Below, one piece after another: positions 33,801 to 48,800 of a stretch of 64,000 bases of DNA; position 1 is the stretch's first letter, and every line of letters begins with the position of its first letter. The translations under genes were made by a program, and so were the position numbers. This DNA comes from Nectonema munidae (taxonomy: Eukaryota > Nematomorpha > Nectonematoida > Nectonematidae), in NCBI GenBank assembly GCA_030549495.1, contig JAUIRK010000677.1, positions 496,001-560,000 of the forward strand, read 5' to 3'. The notes under the pieces are model-generated. The model ran no database searches and was not told the DNA's origin. It saw only the letters and a list, made by a program, of their open reading frames with translations.

Positions 33801-36800
33801 AATGGTAAACATTTTAAAAGGGTAAAATTGACGTCATTTTTAACGGCAAAAAGTGAATATTAAAAAATTACAATTAACCTATTCTACCTTCTTTGATGAA
33901 AAAATTGGAATAAAATAAATTTATTTTTTGAGTAAAATTGATACAAAAATTCTTAAATTCGGATTTAAGCGGACCGATCCTAGAAAATTTATAAATATTT
34001 CATGAAATTTTCACGCATGTGTCAGCGATCTCATTTCAGGTCATGGCACCGACGTTTAAAAAAGATTCACAGTCCAAAATTGACGTTAAAGTCAAAAAAG
34101 CGGGAAAGTCTTTTGCAATCTCTATATATTCGATTTATCTTGGACTAATCATTAACTTCAACAAGAAATCAATATCATATGCAAAGTATGTAGTAACTAC
34201 AGTCATAATGAAAGAGAAGTACAAAATATAGGAAATTAAATTCTCTTGAGATTAATTTAATATAAATAACATTGAAGTGCTCGAAAAAGAGGTGTGGACT
34301 TACAAATAGCTTACCTAATAAGGAGCATGCTGTTATCGCATTTTATATTTATTTTTCCATATTTATATTACCATACCATTGTTATGCATGACACAACAAT
34401 TATAATTATGTTCTCGCGATATGAAGAAACGGCATACCAAAGCCAACTATCATTCAGATATTAATGTTTTTGTTTCTAAAATATTTTAATTGTCCAATTA
34501 AGTAAAGATCAGTTAGAAAATGAGTAACCTAATTTATTTTTGAAATCTATATCTGAAAAAGGTATTCATATTTTTGACTTATTCCTTCTAAAATAAAAGT
34601 TAAAAGTTGTATTTGAGTAAACGTAGGCTATGTATCTACCCGTACTGGCTAACATGCTAATTGTAAGATCTTCCTTATTCCGGTCTTGCTTTAGCTCAAA
34701 TACGGCCAATAAAAAAGTTTATATGAATTGCAATTTCCAAAACTAAAAATTTGAAACATAGCTACGAAGTACTTATATTGCAATGGCCTAAATGCATTAA
34801 AACATTTCCTTACTAAGCAGGTATCTTTTTTGCCATTGACATAACCAGCGCATATGTAGTGATCTATGAATTCTTCTTTGGGATAGAGATAAGTTGAACA
34901 AAAATGCGTGTTTATCACACGGATAGCTGCGATCTGATTAATTTTTGGCCTCGGCAAGTACCCTAAATATAAAAGAAAGTGAGCGATTTTCCGTAAGAAT
35001 ATATCATCTCTAAAAGTTCTTGTGTTACCCTTTGAGGAACAAAATAATCAAGACTAATTATTATTTTATATATTTAAAGGAAGCGATTTTCATTTCTTGG
35101 GATACTGGCGCTACACTGATTCTCAAAGTGTTGCAGGAGAAATCAAAATTATTGAAAATTTGCGTTTATGAGTTGGAATCGTTTAACCAACAAGTAATCA
35201 AATGGTACTATAATAATTAATCTATCCCGCAAACACGAAACAAAACTAGCAATGCTGCGTTGAAAGACATTACTTCTCTCCTGAGTTTCTAGAATCGTTT
35301 GTTAATATAATATAAAGGGATTGGAAATATGGAGAAGAGAGCTGCAGATTTTTCCCTCATTATCATAGAAGCTCAAAATATCGTAAATAGACCGACTTTA
35401 GAGTACATCTATCTATAAGCTTGTCACACTAATGAAATCACGTCATTAGCATAAAAATAGGAGTAGAAAGGGGAGAGCCAAATGAAACATACTTCGAATA
35501 GAGGAGGTTTAAAGACGGAACTAATAAAAGCGAAGGAACATTTTGAAAGAGTTTTGGAAAATTCATATTCCAAGAATTTTGTGCTCCTTTATTGATAGAA
35601 AACGATAGTAGGAAAATAATGACTTAACCTTATTAGTGCTGGGCAAAATTTAAAGTGCTGGGGCGTAAAGTGCACCCCCCCCCCTCCCATTTTTCTCAGA
35701 TATTAATAAGTTTTTATAAATATTTTTAATGTTTATATTTCAACTATGCTGAATTGAGTGGTGATGTCCATTTTTTATCAAAATCAATCAAACCTGTCAA
35801 AAAATTGATTTATATTTGACAGCTCATCTCAAAAAGGAACTTTTTATTTAAATAATTATATAAAGTTTTTTACACATGTATACCAATTTTCAAGCATGCT
35901 GAATTCAGTGGTGATATTCATTTTTTATGAAAATCATTCAAACCTGTCAAAAAAGTGATTTACATATGACAGCTCATCACAAAAAAAGAAACTTTTTATT
36001 TAAATAATTATATAAAGTTTTTTACACATGTATACCCATTTTCAAATATGCTGAATTCAGTGGTGATATTAATTTTTTATGAAAATCAATCAAATCTGTC
36101 AAAAATTGATCTAAATGGGACAGCTCATCTCAAAAAGGAACTTTTTATCTAAATGAGTATATAAATTTTTTTACACATGTATACCCATTTTCAAATATGC
36201 TGAATTCAGTGGTGATATTCATTTTTTTATGAAAATCAATCAAAACTGTCAAAAAATTGATTTATCCCAAAAAAAAGGATCAGACAGGTTTTTTGAATTA
36301 GAGAATTACGTTTAATAAAAAGTATAGGGAGATGATGAAGTTTACCGTGTATGGCATTTTACACACATATACCCATTTTCAAGTAGACTGTGTTTCCTGG
36401 TTATATTCTTTTTTTTTTATAAAAATTAGTCAAACCTGACAAAATAATTTAAATAGGACAGCCCATGTCAAAATTGAAATTTTTATTCTTATAAAAAGTT
36501 TTTTATACATTTCAAGTATGTAGAATTTAATGGTGATGTTCATTTTTTATGAAATCAATAGAACCTGTCAAAAAAATCGGTTAAACCTGTAAATCAATGC
36601 CAAATATATAAACATAAAAATAACTTCTACTTGCAGTATTTCTCTGGTAAATCTAAAAAATTATCTCTTTGACGCAAAAAGAAAAATATGGACAAATTCA
36701 ATTTAAATTAAAAATATCTTGATAGTGACTAAATTCTCACATATTGGCATCTGTGCCATTTTTGATAAATCTGACCTATTCTAAATTTTCAGATTTCCTA

Positions 36801-39800
36801 CCCATCTTAGCTAAATGTTAACTGTAATCCTAGATGATAAGCTATAGATTTAAATATTTTTCATTTGTAAAAAAGGAACTTCTTTTTCACAGTCAAAATC
36901 TTTTTTGAATCATCTAATATTATATAATTAAACCACTTCCTAGTTCATTAGAACATGGTAGATGCTCTATTTAGTCAAGATACATATTTTTTTTTAATTA
37001 TTTGTTTTGATCACATGTTATTCTTTTTTCAATTAGTTTTCAACTTGGCTCCTTCTCTCATACAAATTTTCAAAAGATTTTATAATACGTTTTGTTTTTT
37101 TTTTAATAAATATTTTATACTCAAGATGATTGTAGAAATTATTATAAACCAAAATATACAAAAAAAAAAAGTATATTTTTACTATATACCTAATATGCAG
37201 CCATTTTTTGAAAATTTTTTACAGAACTGATTTTCAGGCATACATTACTAATTCAATTGCCACTTCGAGATATTTTTTAACCGTATTATCCAAAATCCAG
37301 TACAGAAATAAAATAAGCATAGTCGATTTCTTATAAAACAGATATTTTATTTTTTGAAGACAGTATCTAGAAGTAAACCGCAAATCTGATTGAAGCTTTC
37401 AGATATTTTAAAATCATAAATGCATCTGAGTCCAAAAATGAAACCAGCATCTTCCATTTGGCATAAAAACAGATATTTTATTTAAATTTCAAAAATATAT
37501 CTGTAGACATTAGACGTAAATCGAACATTTGATTGACACTTTCAGGGATTTAAAACCTCTAAATGCAAAAAATGATTTCAAAAATAAAAATTATCATGGC
37601 CGAATTGGTATAAAAACATATATTTCATGTAAAATTACAGAGAATATTTTGGGATATAGTTTTCAGACATAAACCGCAAATTTGATTGACACTAGCAGTA
37701 AAACCTCTAAATGCGAAAACTGTGTTCAAAAATGAAATCATCATGATCTATTTGCTATAAAAACAAATATTTCATGTAAAATTTGAATCAATATTTTTGG
37801 AAACAAATTTTAGAACTAAACGCAAATTCAAACTTTTAGATTTTATTCAAACTGCAAAAATTGAGTCCATAAATGAAACTAGCATGGTGTATTTGTTATA
37901 AAAACATATATACCATTTTTAGTTCTAAACGGTCTTTTTTAAATTCTTAAGTGTCTTTTTCAAATTCTAAAGTGTCTTTTTCAAATTCGAAAGTGTCTTT
38001 TTTTAATTCGAAAGTGTCTTTTATTAATTCTAAAGTATCTTTTTTGATTTTAGTTTTCTGAATAAGCTTTGAAGTCTTCTTTCTATTTGGAAAAAAATTT
38101 ACCTTCCTCATCGAAGCCAAAAAGGAATCCAAGCATTCAATTTGTTGATAAAATTTCAAATCTTACACGGATGCCGACAAATTGTCAAATTCTTGGAAAC
38201 TTTGCTTTTTTGTTCAACACCAAAAAGCTGTTTTGGGTTTGGAAAGAAACTTTATTGATTAATCGATTTAAATGACAAAAACAAAAAAAATCCATCTAAT
38301 TTTACTACAATATCTCCTCAGTTGTTTGATGTCACTAATAAAAAGGGGGAATGGAAAAGCACAGAGGTAAAAAACTCTACCAGAAGCAGGTTCAAAGTGG
38401 AGGTAAAGTTGGTAGTGTAAACGTTTAGTAATGAGATTTTCAAAAAAAAATCCTCTTGAAGAAGAATCTCCTCCATTATGAATCAAAAATCTTCAAACCT
38501 TTCTCTTATTAGTTAATATTTTAATCATCAATTGACAAAAAAAGGTATCCCAAAATTTTCAAACATTTAGAGTTAACATAACTATGACAGATACCAATAC
38601 GTGAAGATTTAATAGTTATTCTTAAAAAAGATTTATAAATGTGAATCGAATGTGACTAATTTTTTCCTTCGGTGTGAATGAGAGAGTATTTTAGAGGATA
38701 AAGGTGGAAAACTTTTTCTAATTGAAAAAAGAGGATTATGAGGAATTTTGACAAAGGATGGGTTATCAAACATTCAGAGTGATATCTTTTCAAATGACCT
38801 TACAGGCATTTTTATAAAAATTTTATTACTCAATTAATATATTTATCCTATATTATAATAAATAACCCATATATAAGGTTATTATTGAAAAATGTCATGA
38901 GAAATAAAAATTTATAAATATGAGGTTTTAACGAACATGACCTCAGGCTGCTTTGATTAGAAATTTGCTCCCATCACTATTTATGAGATTGATAAAATCA
39001 TTTTCATATCCTCTTTCGCACGTCTATCTTTATCGCGATCTTGTAAGCCGTCATCTGAAGCTACTCGGCAATAAGTTCTTCCAAGATTCTTTTTTCCTAG
39101 GCATTTGGAAGTAATTGGAGCACTTGATTTTATAACCGGATGCCCTTTGTGACGCTAACCATTTTGTTTTCAGGATTGGAAACCAATAGCCTATGACACC
39201 GAAGAACATAACCTACAATACAGTGTTGCAGGGTTTTTCTCCTAGAACAACTGCTATCTAAAGGTTACATAGCAAACTTCGGTGGTATGACCATGCTTTG
39301 AGGAAGAAGAAGAAGAAGAAGAAGAAAGATGAGTTGAGAGATACATGGAAAAAGGTGGGAAAGAGAAGTAGAGGACGGCCTCTAAAAAGATGGATAAAAA
39401 GAGCGACTCGATGAATAAAGAAGAAGACCTTCAAGATCGAAAGAAATGGAGACAAGGGATCATGGCCACCGACTCCCAACTCAGGGACAAGTTGTAAGCC
39501 AAGAAGAAGAAGAAGAAGAAAACCATACTGTGAGATTGTTGTCGATGAGAAAGTTATCAGTTGATATTGTTTATATGAAGAACAAATAACATTACACATA
39601 TTATTACACTTTGTCTTGTTCAGATAAGCAGATTTCTGAATTGGAGTTCCGAAAAAAGTCCTTACTGCAATTTGTAGGTAGGATTATATTTAGAAATAAT
39701 TTTTTACAAAATTTTGTTACTAAAATATTTCAAAAAAATTATTATAATTCCAGAAAAGATTTTCCAAGTGTAATATAAGGGAGTGACAAAAAATCAAACT

Positions 39801-42800
39801 TCACAAATTTATTCCTTAATGTTTTAGGAAGCCTGTGATGGGATTTTGATGGCAAGTAAAAAGTTAAATTAACCTTCTTTCAGCATGCCTCTTCCAATGA
39901 TAAAAGCTTTATAATTGTCAAAATTTGCAACACTATGCTTCCATATTTGATGAACAATACAAGCGAAGTTGATTGGCATCTTCTCTTTTGGAACAATCAC
40001 CCGGTCCAGTTTAATGATCGCTAAAAATGATTTTAAACGTAAGGAAAGAAAGTTCACTGCTTCAACATCGATTCTACAAATCACGAGAGCGTGGAAAAGT
40101 ATGTAACCTTTCAAAAATATAAAGAGGAATAGAGTGAACAATTTATTGGGCACTAAATGTTTTAATAACCTGTAGACTTAATGCATCTCCTCTATAAAGA
40201 ACGCGAAGATATTCATTTGAAGCTATTCAAATATTGCTGGTGTTTGTAGCCTGTAGACTACATTCGTTGTAGACCGCCTACACTAGTCGCTTCTCTCTAC
40301 TTCATTTACTCCGCATTGCCTATTTGATAAAGTCGATGTTGGCCAAAATTCTATTTAAATTTTTTGTGCCAAATAAATTCTTTACACTATTCCCGTTTAC
40401 TTTATGCTAGAGATGTAAAACCAATTCCGCAAAACCCCTTTTATTTAATTATTATTAAAAACTGATTTTACTTAAATTTTTATTTTTCATTTTTTTTTTC
40501 AATTTGGAATCAGTTTGTTAAAATAAATAAAGAGAATGTAAAATTTATTGCAATGGATAGCTTACATAATCATATAAAGTCCGCACATAACTTTCATAAA
40601 AATGATGATAATTGACCTTTGAAAAGACAAAAAACAATTCAAAAGTTTCTTAAAAAATGAGCAATTCATGAAGAAGTTTCTTTTAAGCGCAAAGTATTAA
40701 AAATCAAAAACAATTTAGAAATGTTAACTCCAGTTTCTTTTGTCTAGAAAATATCCACTTCTAGAAAAATGTGCTTTATTATTAACATCTCATTTTTTCA
40801 ACATACTTGTGTGAATCAGGAAATATGAAGAAAAATTTAACAGACTTACATTTAAAATGATGCTGAAGAATAGCACTCACTGAGTAATTACAAACCCAAT
40901 TTTGAAAATTTAGCTACTTATTTCCTAAAAAGTATTGAAAATGTTAAAATTTGTACATCTTAAATTCTCGTGTCTTTTAGTTTTTTTTAATTCCTCTAGT
41001 TTTAATGGCGTTGGAAGCGCTGCTCCATATGATGACCATGAACTTTTGCGAGAATACATGAGTAAAGTCAGCGAAATGGAACAATTCGTACCGAAATGTG
41101 CCTGCTATAATGCAAAAATGAGTTTAAAATTTTTGAAGCAACAGGAACAAAACACTGCATTTGCTATACAGTAGAGGGTAAATGTTTTCAACTACCGCTA
41201 ATATTTTTTCTTCTTTACAATCTTTTGATCATTAAAATTTATTCATATTAAATTAACTCATTATAAATACCTCCTTAAATAATTCTTTTTTCCAAAATTT
41301 GTGATTTTTTTCTTTTTTTAATTAAATCAAATTGTTATAAAAATATAATCAACGATACAAATTAGAATCATTCGGAATTTTTTTGAATCTTGCTTTGGCG
41401 TTTATTTTTTAAGTTTTCCTCGCGTTGTAATGTTCAGCAGTAGTCAGCCCTCAAAATCGACCCTGATACGTACTTTCCATTATGACAATATCTTTATTTA
41501 ACGTCTCATAAATTGCTTTGAAAAAACCAAATGTGAGTGAAAAAATGAAGTTTTAAAGACATCCTTGTACCCAAAGCACGATAGTTTTGAATCATTGCTT
41601 CAATCATTTCTTTATAGTTGGCTGCACGAGAGTTTCCAGGAAAATTTTGTGTCACATCTACAAATGATTTCCATGCGTTAGTCTCTAAAAGACTTAGTAA
41701 TTTTGCAAAGTCGTCATCACGGACTAACACACAGATCACAACAGTGAATTGCAAGATCATAATGACAAAATCTCGGCTATAAAAAAAGTATAGGAAGAAA
41801 TTTCTTCGAAGTTTCAAACTCCAAAAAATGTATGAGATTAATTTTTTCACATTAAACAGTTCAGATTTAAAACATTAAATCCCTTCCAGGGGATAAACAG
41901 TTAGTGAAATATAAAGTAAATTCCAGAATAAAATCAAAGATCCAAAAAAAAACTCACAATTGATTTATTTTTCTTTGCAAAGTAATCAAAGTATCTTATA
42001 ATCAAAAATGTATAGTACTGCTTTAGATAACCGGATTACTAGTAGTTTCTAGCTACAAATCGAGTGTATTCAGGATTTTATTGATTACAATTTTACATCT
42101 TATATACCAACTTTTAAATAATTCTAAGACGACATCCAGAAGAAAGTGTTCAGACAAAATTTGCAAGTCACGGGTACACGAAAATGGCAAAACTTCATTC
42201 CAAAATTTGATGGGAAAAATGTTTACATTTTTTTTGTAATAATTATACTTTATATCAGTTTTTATTATATTAGCCAAGTAAACATAGATAAATTCATTAC
42301 ATCCCAATTAATTATTATTATTATAGGTTTTTAGCTATTTTATGAAAAAAAAGTTAAAAAAAACTTTTGAAAACAGAGATAAAAATGGGAAAAAACTATA
42401 TCAGATCAAAACAAAAAACTTCAACTAAAAAAGGGTATACTTTTTCAATAAAAATGATAAGGATAAACATCCTTATTTTGTTTAACTTTTATGTAGATGG
42501 CGTTAATCCTATAAAATAACTTACTTATTTTGAAAAGTGTAATAATTTTGTAGCTTGTTACTAAAATAAAGTTTACACTTTATTTTGTTATATATTTTTA
42601 TGTGGCTAAGTTGCTTCAATTTTAGCTTTAATAATGAAGAGTAAAACTCCACGTTCCGATGTGCGAAGGTTCTTGAATATGAAAAAGCTGGGTGGAAAAT
42701 TTGCGCAAATCTCAAAGTAATTAGTTTGTTTCTAGGTCTTCAATCTGCTTACACAAAGCATATGTGTTTTATGCTTGTGGAATAGTAGAGATGATGAGAG

Positions 42801-45800
42801 GCACGACGACGTTAGAGATTCGCCATCAAGACCTAAAAGTGAACTTTGTAGATTTAATTGTTTGCACAAAGTCCTTGTAAATTCAATACAACATCTCTGA
42901 AATATAACTCCATAATTTCTAGAAAATAAAAACTAATGTCCGTTTCTTGATATTTTTCTCATTTAATATAAACTACAGAATCAAAATATAAAAGGTCTTT
43001 TAATCAAAATATTTCATTGAGTATTTTTAACATTGAGCATCTTATGAATATTTACTAAAATAAAAACTTAATAATGCGTATTTAAGATTTTACCTTTGTT
43101 CTGTGTTACAATATAATTTATACACTATATAAATACACGGTTCTGAATATATAGAAGTAGAGCACCGCACGCATACTGTTAGAGGACTTTTACGCATGCC
43201 CAGTCTGGCTCATGGGGCGGTATACGCTTAAAAACACGACAAGAAAAGAGTACTGGAGGGTAAAAGTTGGAAAATAATTAAGAGATGGATATGGGCGTCT
43301 TTTGAAAATCATGAGGTGAGAACAGCCTTGACTAGTAGACTCAAGAGTAAAGGAATAAACCACACTATCGAGAATTTTTGTGAAAAGCCGTTAAGACAAA
43401 ATATCCAATAAGAAATATTACAATACGAAAATCATAAGCTCCTACCTATGTCGTAAAATAACTGAGAAACAGAGAAATTGGAATGAATAACGATTTCTTC
43501 AGATTTTGCCCAAATTTCATTGTTCCTTCTGGAACTATCGCGATCTCCCAAAGTTATCCAGTAAGAATCCTGCCATCTAAACAGAAAGCAAATGTTTGAC
43601 ACCACTCCGCCAAGGCTTTGTTTATATTTTAAAGCAAACTATCAATTATACAAATAAAACACAATAGTAATTAAGAGTTTAACAGCTTGCGGTTATTTCT
43701 TTTTTTAGCAGTATTTACTAGCAGCCCGTCTATCGAATACGGCCAAAGCTAGCCAGCTTAGAGCCTGTGCCAAGTTGACTTAGTTTTGAATAACAAACAA
43801 GGCATTTTTAGCTCAAGTTTCATGACGCAAGGAATGCTTAAATAAGTAAAGTATGCACTAATAAAATTTTACTTCTTAATGTCTGCGTCTCAAAATGTTT
43901 AACAAGTTATCTAAAGTGAAGATTGCCATTAGACAAAAATGCATTCATATTTTGCTTCACTGAATACTAAGGAAAAGAATACATCTAACGTAGAATATAC
44001 TCCACAACCTGTATGAGAGGGTGAATCAGAGCACGTATATTACTCAGGCACGCATAGATTCACCAAACTTATAGGAATCAAAGAACGTGCTCCACTTCTT
44101 TCCATTTTAAAAACATTCATTCAATTTAAAAGCAGAACACAATCCAGAGAATTGCATCCCTTCAACTGCTTTATCTTTGCAAATGAACTTTGCATTTACA
44201 TACTGAGCGTGAGCATCGTATACCAAACACTTGCAACAGACTCGCTACTTTGTAAAATCAAAATTGCAGAGAATTGTATACTTGAGGAAAGAAATCGATT
44301 CCGAGTGAAGTCAATTTTTTTCCTTCTCCGGTAGTTTTCCGAGTCGACACACCGCCAGATAGCACGACCAAAAAATTAATAATGGAGGTGTTTTTTAAAA
44401 GTTTTGTCGTGAATTAATTTTATCTCGAATTTTTGAAAGTTCCAACTTTCTTCTCTTTATTATATTTTGTTTCAATGAACAAACAAAATAAGTAATCTTA
44501 GACTTGTTTTGAATGCAAAATAGATAAACTAGAGGATATGGTTTTTGGTTTTGTTTGTAATAACTGGTTCTGTTACAGTTTGATAAAAAGCACGCTTTTG
44601 AATTGAGATGTGTTTCTTGTAAATGTCTACAAAAATCATACTCAGTAGCTTTAATAGTAGATAAAGAAACCGTAAGGATTTGAAAGTGTCTCAAGCTTCC
44701 TCAGAAAATGATAATTTTGTTAAATTGGTAGTCGAAAATATAAAAAAAGGTTCAAGGTTTTTAATTCTGAAATCAATTTATTGAAACAAAAAATTGTTTC
44801 AACTTCAAAGTCTGAAGCAAATTCTGTTCCTGCAAAATTCGAAAGCACTTATGTCAATGCAGTGAAGATTTATATAATTAAAGGTAGTGAAAAGTCACTT
44901 GTGTGTTCAATGTCAGACTCCGTGATGATTTTAGTTGACTTTACATGATTGATTTCACAAATTATATTAATAAATTCATTGTTAAGTAAATCATTAGAGA
45001 TATGTATAAAATCAGGGTCCATTACAAATTGTGGTTATTGAATATAGAAATGAGATAGCTCTTGTTCAAGTTATCTCGATGTTCTTTCACTTTAAACAAA
45101 GTATGGCAATTCTTAGAGTTACAAGAGCGATTAAAATCAAGCTTGCTTTCAGCACAATTTTTACAAAATAAAGTATCATTTTTATTTTTATTACACTTAT
45201 TTGTAAGTTTTAACCAGGCTACGTAACAACTCTACATAATGAGCTTTACACTGAAGAAGATATATTTATTTATAAATATAGATTTTACTATTTTTTGAAC
45301 AAATTCAAGGCCAACGTTACAGTAAATTTCGTTATAATTTGAAAATTTAAAGATATTGATAATCTCTTTTGAATTAATATTATTTTGACTCAAAATTATA
45401 TTTTTGATTTGATCAATGGAAAGAGACTCGTCAATACCCTTAAGGCAAAAGAAGGAATTCTGTTTAAAATGTTCGAATCCCAAGCCTTGTTGGTTAAGAG
45501 GTAACTCTTGATTTTTAGTTTATTATGGTAAGGTTTTAGTGTGGAAAGTATCACTTTATTTATATCAAGATCAACATCGTCTGTGAAAAATTTAGAATAG
45601 ATACAGTTAATACAGGGTCAAAAGATGTCTTATTTTCAGTAGAGATATTTTGTGAGGTTATAGATGCGTAGGAAGTTGTCTTTTGCAGCGACTCTGTGAA
45701 ACTATTTTTCATATCTTCAATCGATTCATTAATATTATCCAATCCACCCTTAACGCATCCAGATCATTTATTCTAGGGTGTTTTAAAGCATAAATTAGAG

Positions 45801-48800
45801 CATTGCAGATGTTTCTTTTGAAATTTCACGACTTATGAAATGTTAAACCTCAGCGATTTGATCAATACCTATAATTTTGTCGATTTTATGATTCATGGTT
45901 TTCAATATATTTAAAAGAAAAAATAAATAAAAGAACTAAAGGCGATAATAGGAGAAAAAAGTAGAATTAGAATGAAGAAAATTAATTCTTAAAAAAAGAA
46001 TAGAGAAATAAATCGATATTTTAATTTTACAAAGTATTGAATTTATAGAATAAAATTTTTGAACTATGGTAAAACAATAAGAGTATGTACATACACATAG
46101 AAAAATATTATAAATTCATATAATATAAGAAAAAGACTTAGACCAAAAATTTTTTTAAGGCAATAATTTTCTATGAGGCTAAGTTGGAAAATGACACGCA
46201 AAACGTGAATAAGGTTGGTTAGATACTCGATTTCGACACTCAAGGTGTTGGGTTCGATACAAGCGGGGCAATTGTGCTCCTCGATGGAAACACCCCACGG
46301 TACCCTTACCCGTTACCCATTCATATACATAGTTAGAAATGACGGGAGAGGATATTTTTAACAAGACTTATTGAATCATAATCTAAAAGAAGAGTCAAAA
46401 ACCCATTCCATATCTTATGAACTTTATACTTAAATGAGTTTTTTTACTTTTAGGAGATCTATAACTTGGCACAACCATGTGACGAAAGGTACGCAAAGAA
46501 AAACCTTCAATTTTATAATTGTAACCAAACCAATCAAAGAAAATACTAGGTAAAACTTGAGACTTGAATTTAAATAGAAAAATTTAAAGATGTAGCATGT
46601 CAAACAACCTACAAACTAGAAACTATGTAGATAATACAAATCATCAAATTTTAGAATATCATTTCTATAAAACAACTTAGAAGTATGTGAATAGTGCGGT
46701 TTAGAGAGGAACGTATTTCTTTGTTTGCTGCATACCCCCTAGTTCACCATACTAGTGAAGCGGGAATAGTATATCATTTTATACAGTAGAAATTTGTAAA
46801 AAAAATACAGTAGGAGATGTTTCAATTTTTTAAGTATGAATGAACAGCGCGATTTCCAATTTAATCAACTCAAAAAAATTAAATTCATCTACATAGTCAA
46901 AGCTCAGCTTAAATAAGAAAAAACACATTAGAAAAATTGTAAATCCAAGAGGATCATCAGCAAAAAGATAAAACTTTTTATATAAATTAGTTATATCTTT
47001 GAATTATATCGAAACAATAGGGGTCCTAAGATGGAACCTTTAGTTACCTAAAATTGTTTGAATACAAATTTGAACATGTACATTAACACTAACTCACTGT
47101 TGTCTATTGGATAAACGAGAAGAAATAAAGTAAGGCTTCATTAGATTTTATTTGATTTCTCTTATTTCTCAATTCTAAGTATAGTTCCCTTTTAACTTTG
47201 CCCCATTTATTTTCTTCTCATAACAATACCTACTACATGTCATTTGTTTGCAAGAAACTTGTGGATTCAAAATTTTGATAAGGCCTTTGTATTGATCGGT
47301 ACTGTCTAATTTGCATGCCTCGATCGTTGAGTTCCCATTCGGGTTTAGCATTCTATCTTTATAATGCTTTTAAATAACTTGGGATAGGGTGTAGACAAAG
47401 AAGAAGAAGATTGATCGCTTCAAGTCTTCAAAGAGAGAGTACTCCGTGCAAAAAATGGCTTCCCGTTTCACCAATTCAGGCAAATTACAACAAATGAAAG
47501 AAATTTTTGCATAAAATATTTGTTAAATTTACTTTACATTTCATTTCTGAAGTGTACACTAAAAGAGTCCAATCAGGTAAAACTTGACAGCAGTCCTAAT
47601 CGCATTTTTTTATACAATTAATCATAAATTTATCAAAGCAATTTGCATTATGTTAGAAAACTGTTTGACGGTGATTAAAGTTAAACTAAAAATCATACCT
47701 GGAAACACAATGCGCAGCTGTTATCACGTGCTTTGGAGTGATCAGAGCACCACCGCAAAATGGAAATCTGTTGTTTTTGTAGAAAAGCGCCTGAATGTTT
47801 AAAGCATGCTTTTGAGTTGTAGAATTAGAATCAGTCCATTTAAAAAAGCAAAGGGGCGTATTTAACGCCTTTCAAGGAATGAAAAAGCGAATTAGCTTGA
47901 GAATAGTTCATTCCATTTTCATTTACGACTTATTAGGAATGCAATAATAATTGTGCAAGCTTAAAGCTAAGAATTTGGAGGGCTAAGTTTGAAGGCTTGA
48001 TGTTAAACACTAACATCATTTTCAAAATGTTTGGTCATATGCGATTTGAGCTTTCAAATTGCTAGCACTGTTATTTTAATTTATGAGTGTTGTGGGCCAA
48101 ATCATAAAGTTGAAATAAAATAGAGTTTTATATTTATTGCAACAAAATAAAAAGTACGTCAATTTTACAAATTTTCTTATCTGAAACTTATCACTAAAAC
48201 GAACCCTGAAATATTCTACTGAAGCCTGGGGTAAACGTGTTGGAAGGACACACAATGATTAACCAAACACAAAAGTTTAAAGTGCTGAAGAAGCAGTGAC
48301 GCAAATACAAACAAATGGTGGGCATATACGTTTAGGAGAAGCATTGTTCAGTGGAGTAACAAATCTTATAATAAAAAATCTTAAAATGCAAAGCAAAAAG
48401 TTGTGACTCTCTCTCGCGCGGAATGTCACATCTTGATTATTATTATTCGTTTTTCATCAATAAAGTTTTTACTTAAACTTGTTTACTCTATTTCCTTTTA
48501 ACTTTTTGATGGCGTGTCAACACCACTTTGTTTATATCGAAAATTGAATAGCAAAAGAAATTTCACTAGAATAATAGAAAAATAATATAAAATAATTGCT
48601 ATGAAACATTCCTCTCAGTGTGTGACTGTAGTGTATATCTTGTATTCAAGTATGAGTATTGTGTTTTACATGTGGAAGTCATTTGATATTTTCATTTCAA
48701 GTGTCAGATCATGGCTAATTTTACTAATTGGTTCATGTGAAAACGATGTTATTACTTATCACGAAACGAGCTTGGATGTACTCTTTTAGTTTAAAATTAT

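Noticed and set aside
34019-34231. Short lysine-rich gene
   Set aside because: Lies within a protease intron, has no motif or splice context, and ends in AT-rich filler.
37333-38046. CRISPR-like array
   Set aside because: Units are adjacent tandem repeats without unique spacers, in a eukaryotic intron.
37947-38159. Small heptad-repeat protein gene on the minus strand
   Set aside because: The open frame is mostly the 21-bp minisatellite, whose period is a multiple of three; no independent support.
39990-40060. Loss of the catalytic Asp in the protease (apparent SFLAIIKL instead of DIALxKL)
   Set aside because: The open frame runs through an intron end. The acceptor ATCATTTTTAG sits just before the Ala codon, and the Asp is supplied by the exon at 43446-43576.
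46203-46290. tRNA gene
   Set aside because: A and B boxes are present but no acceptor stem or cloverleaf closes, and the same tail occurs in another copy; it is a SINE.
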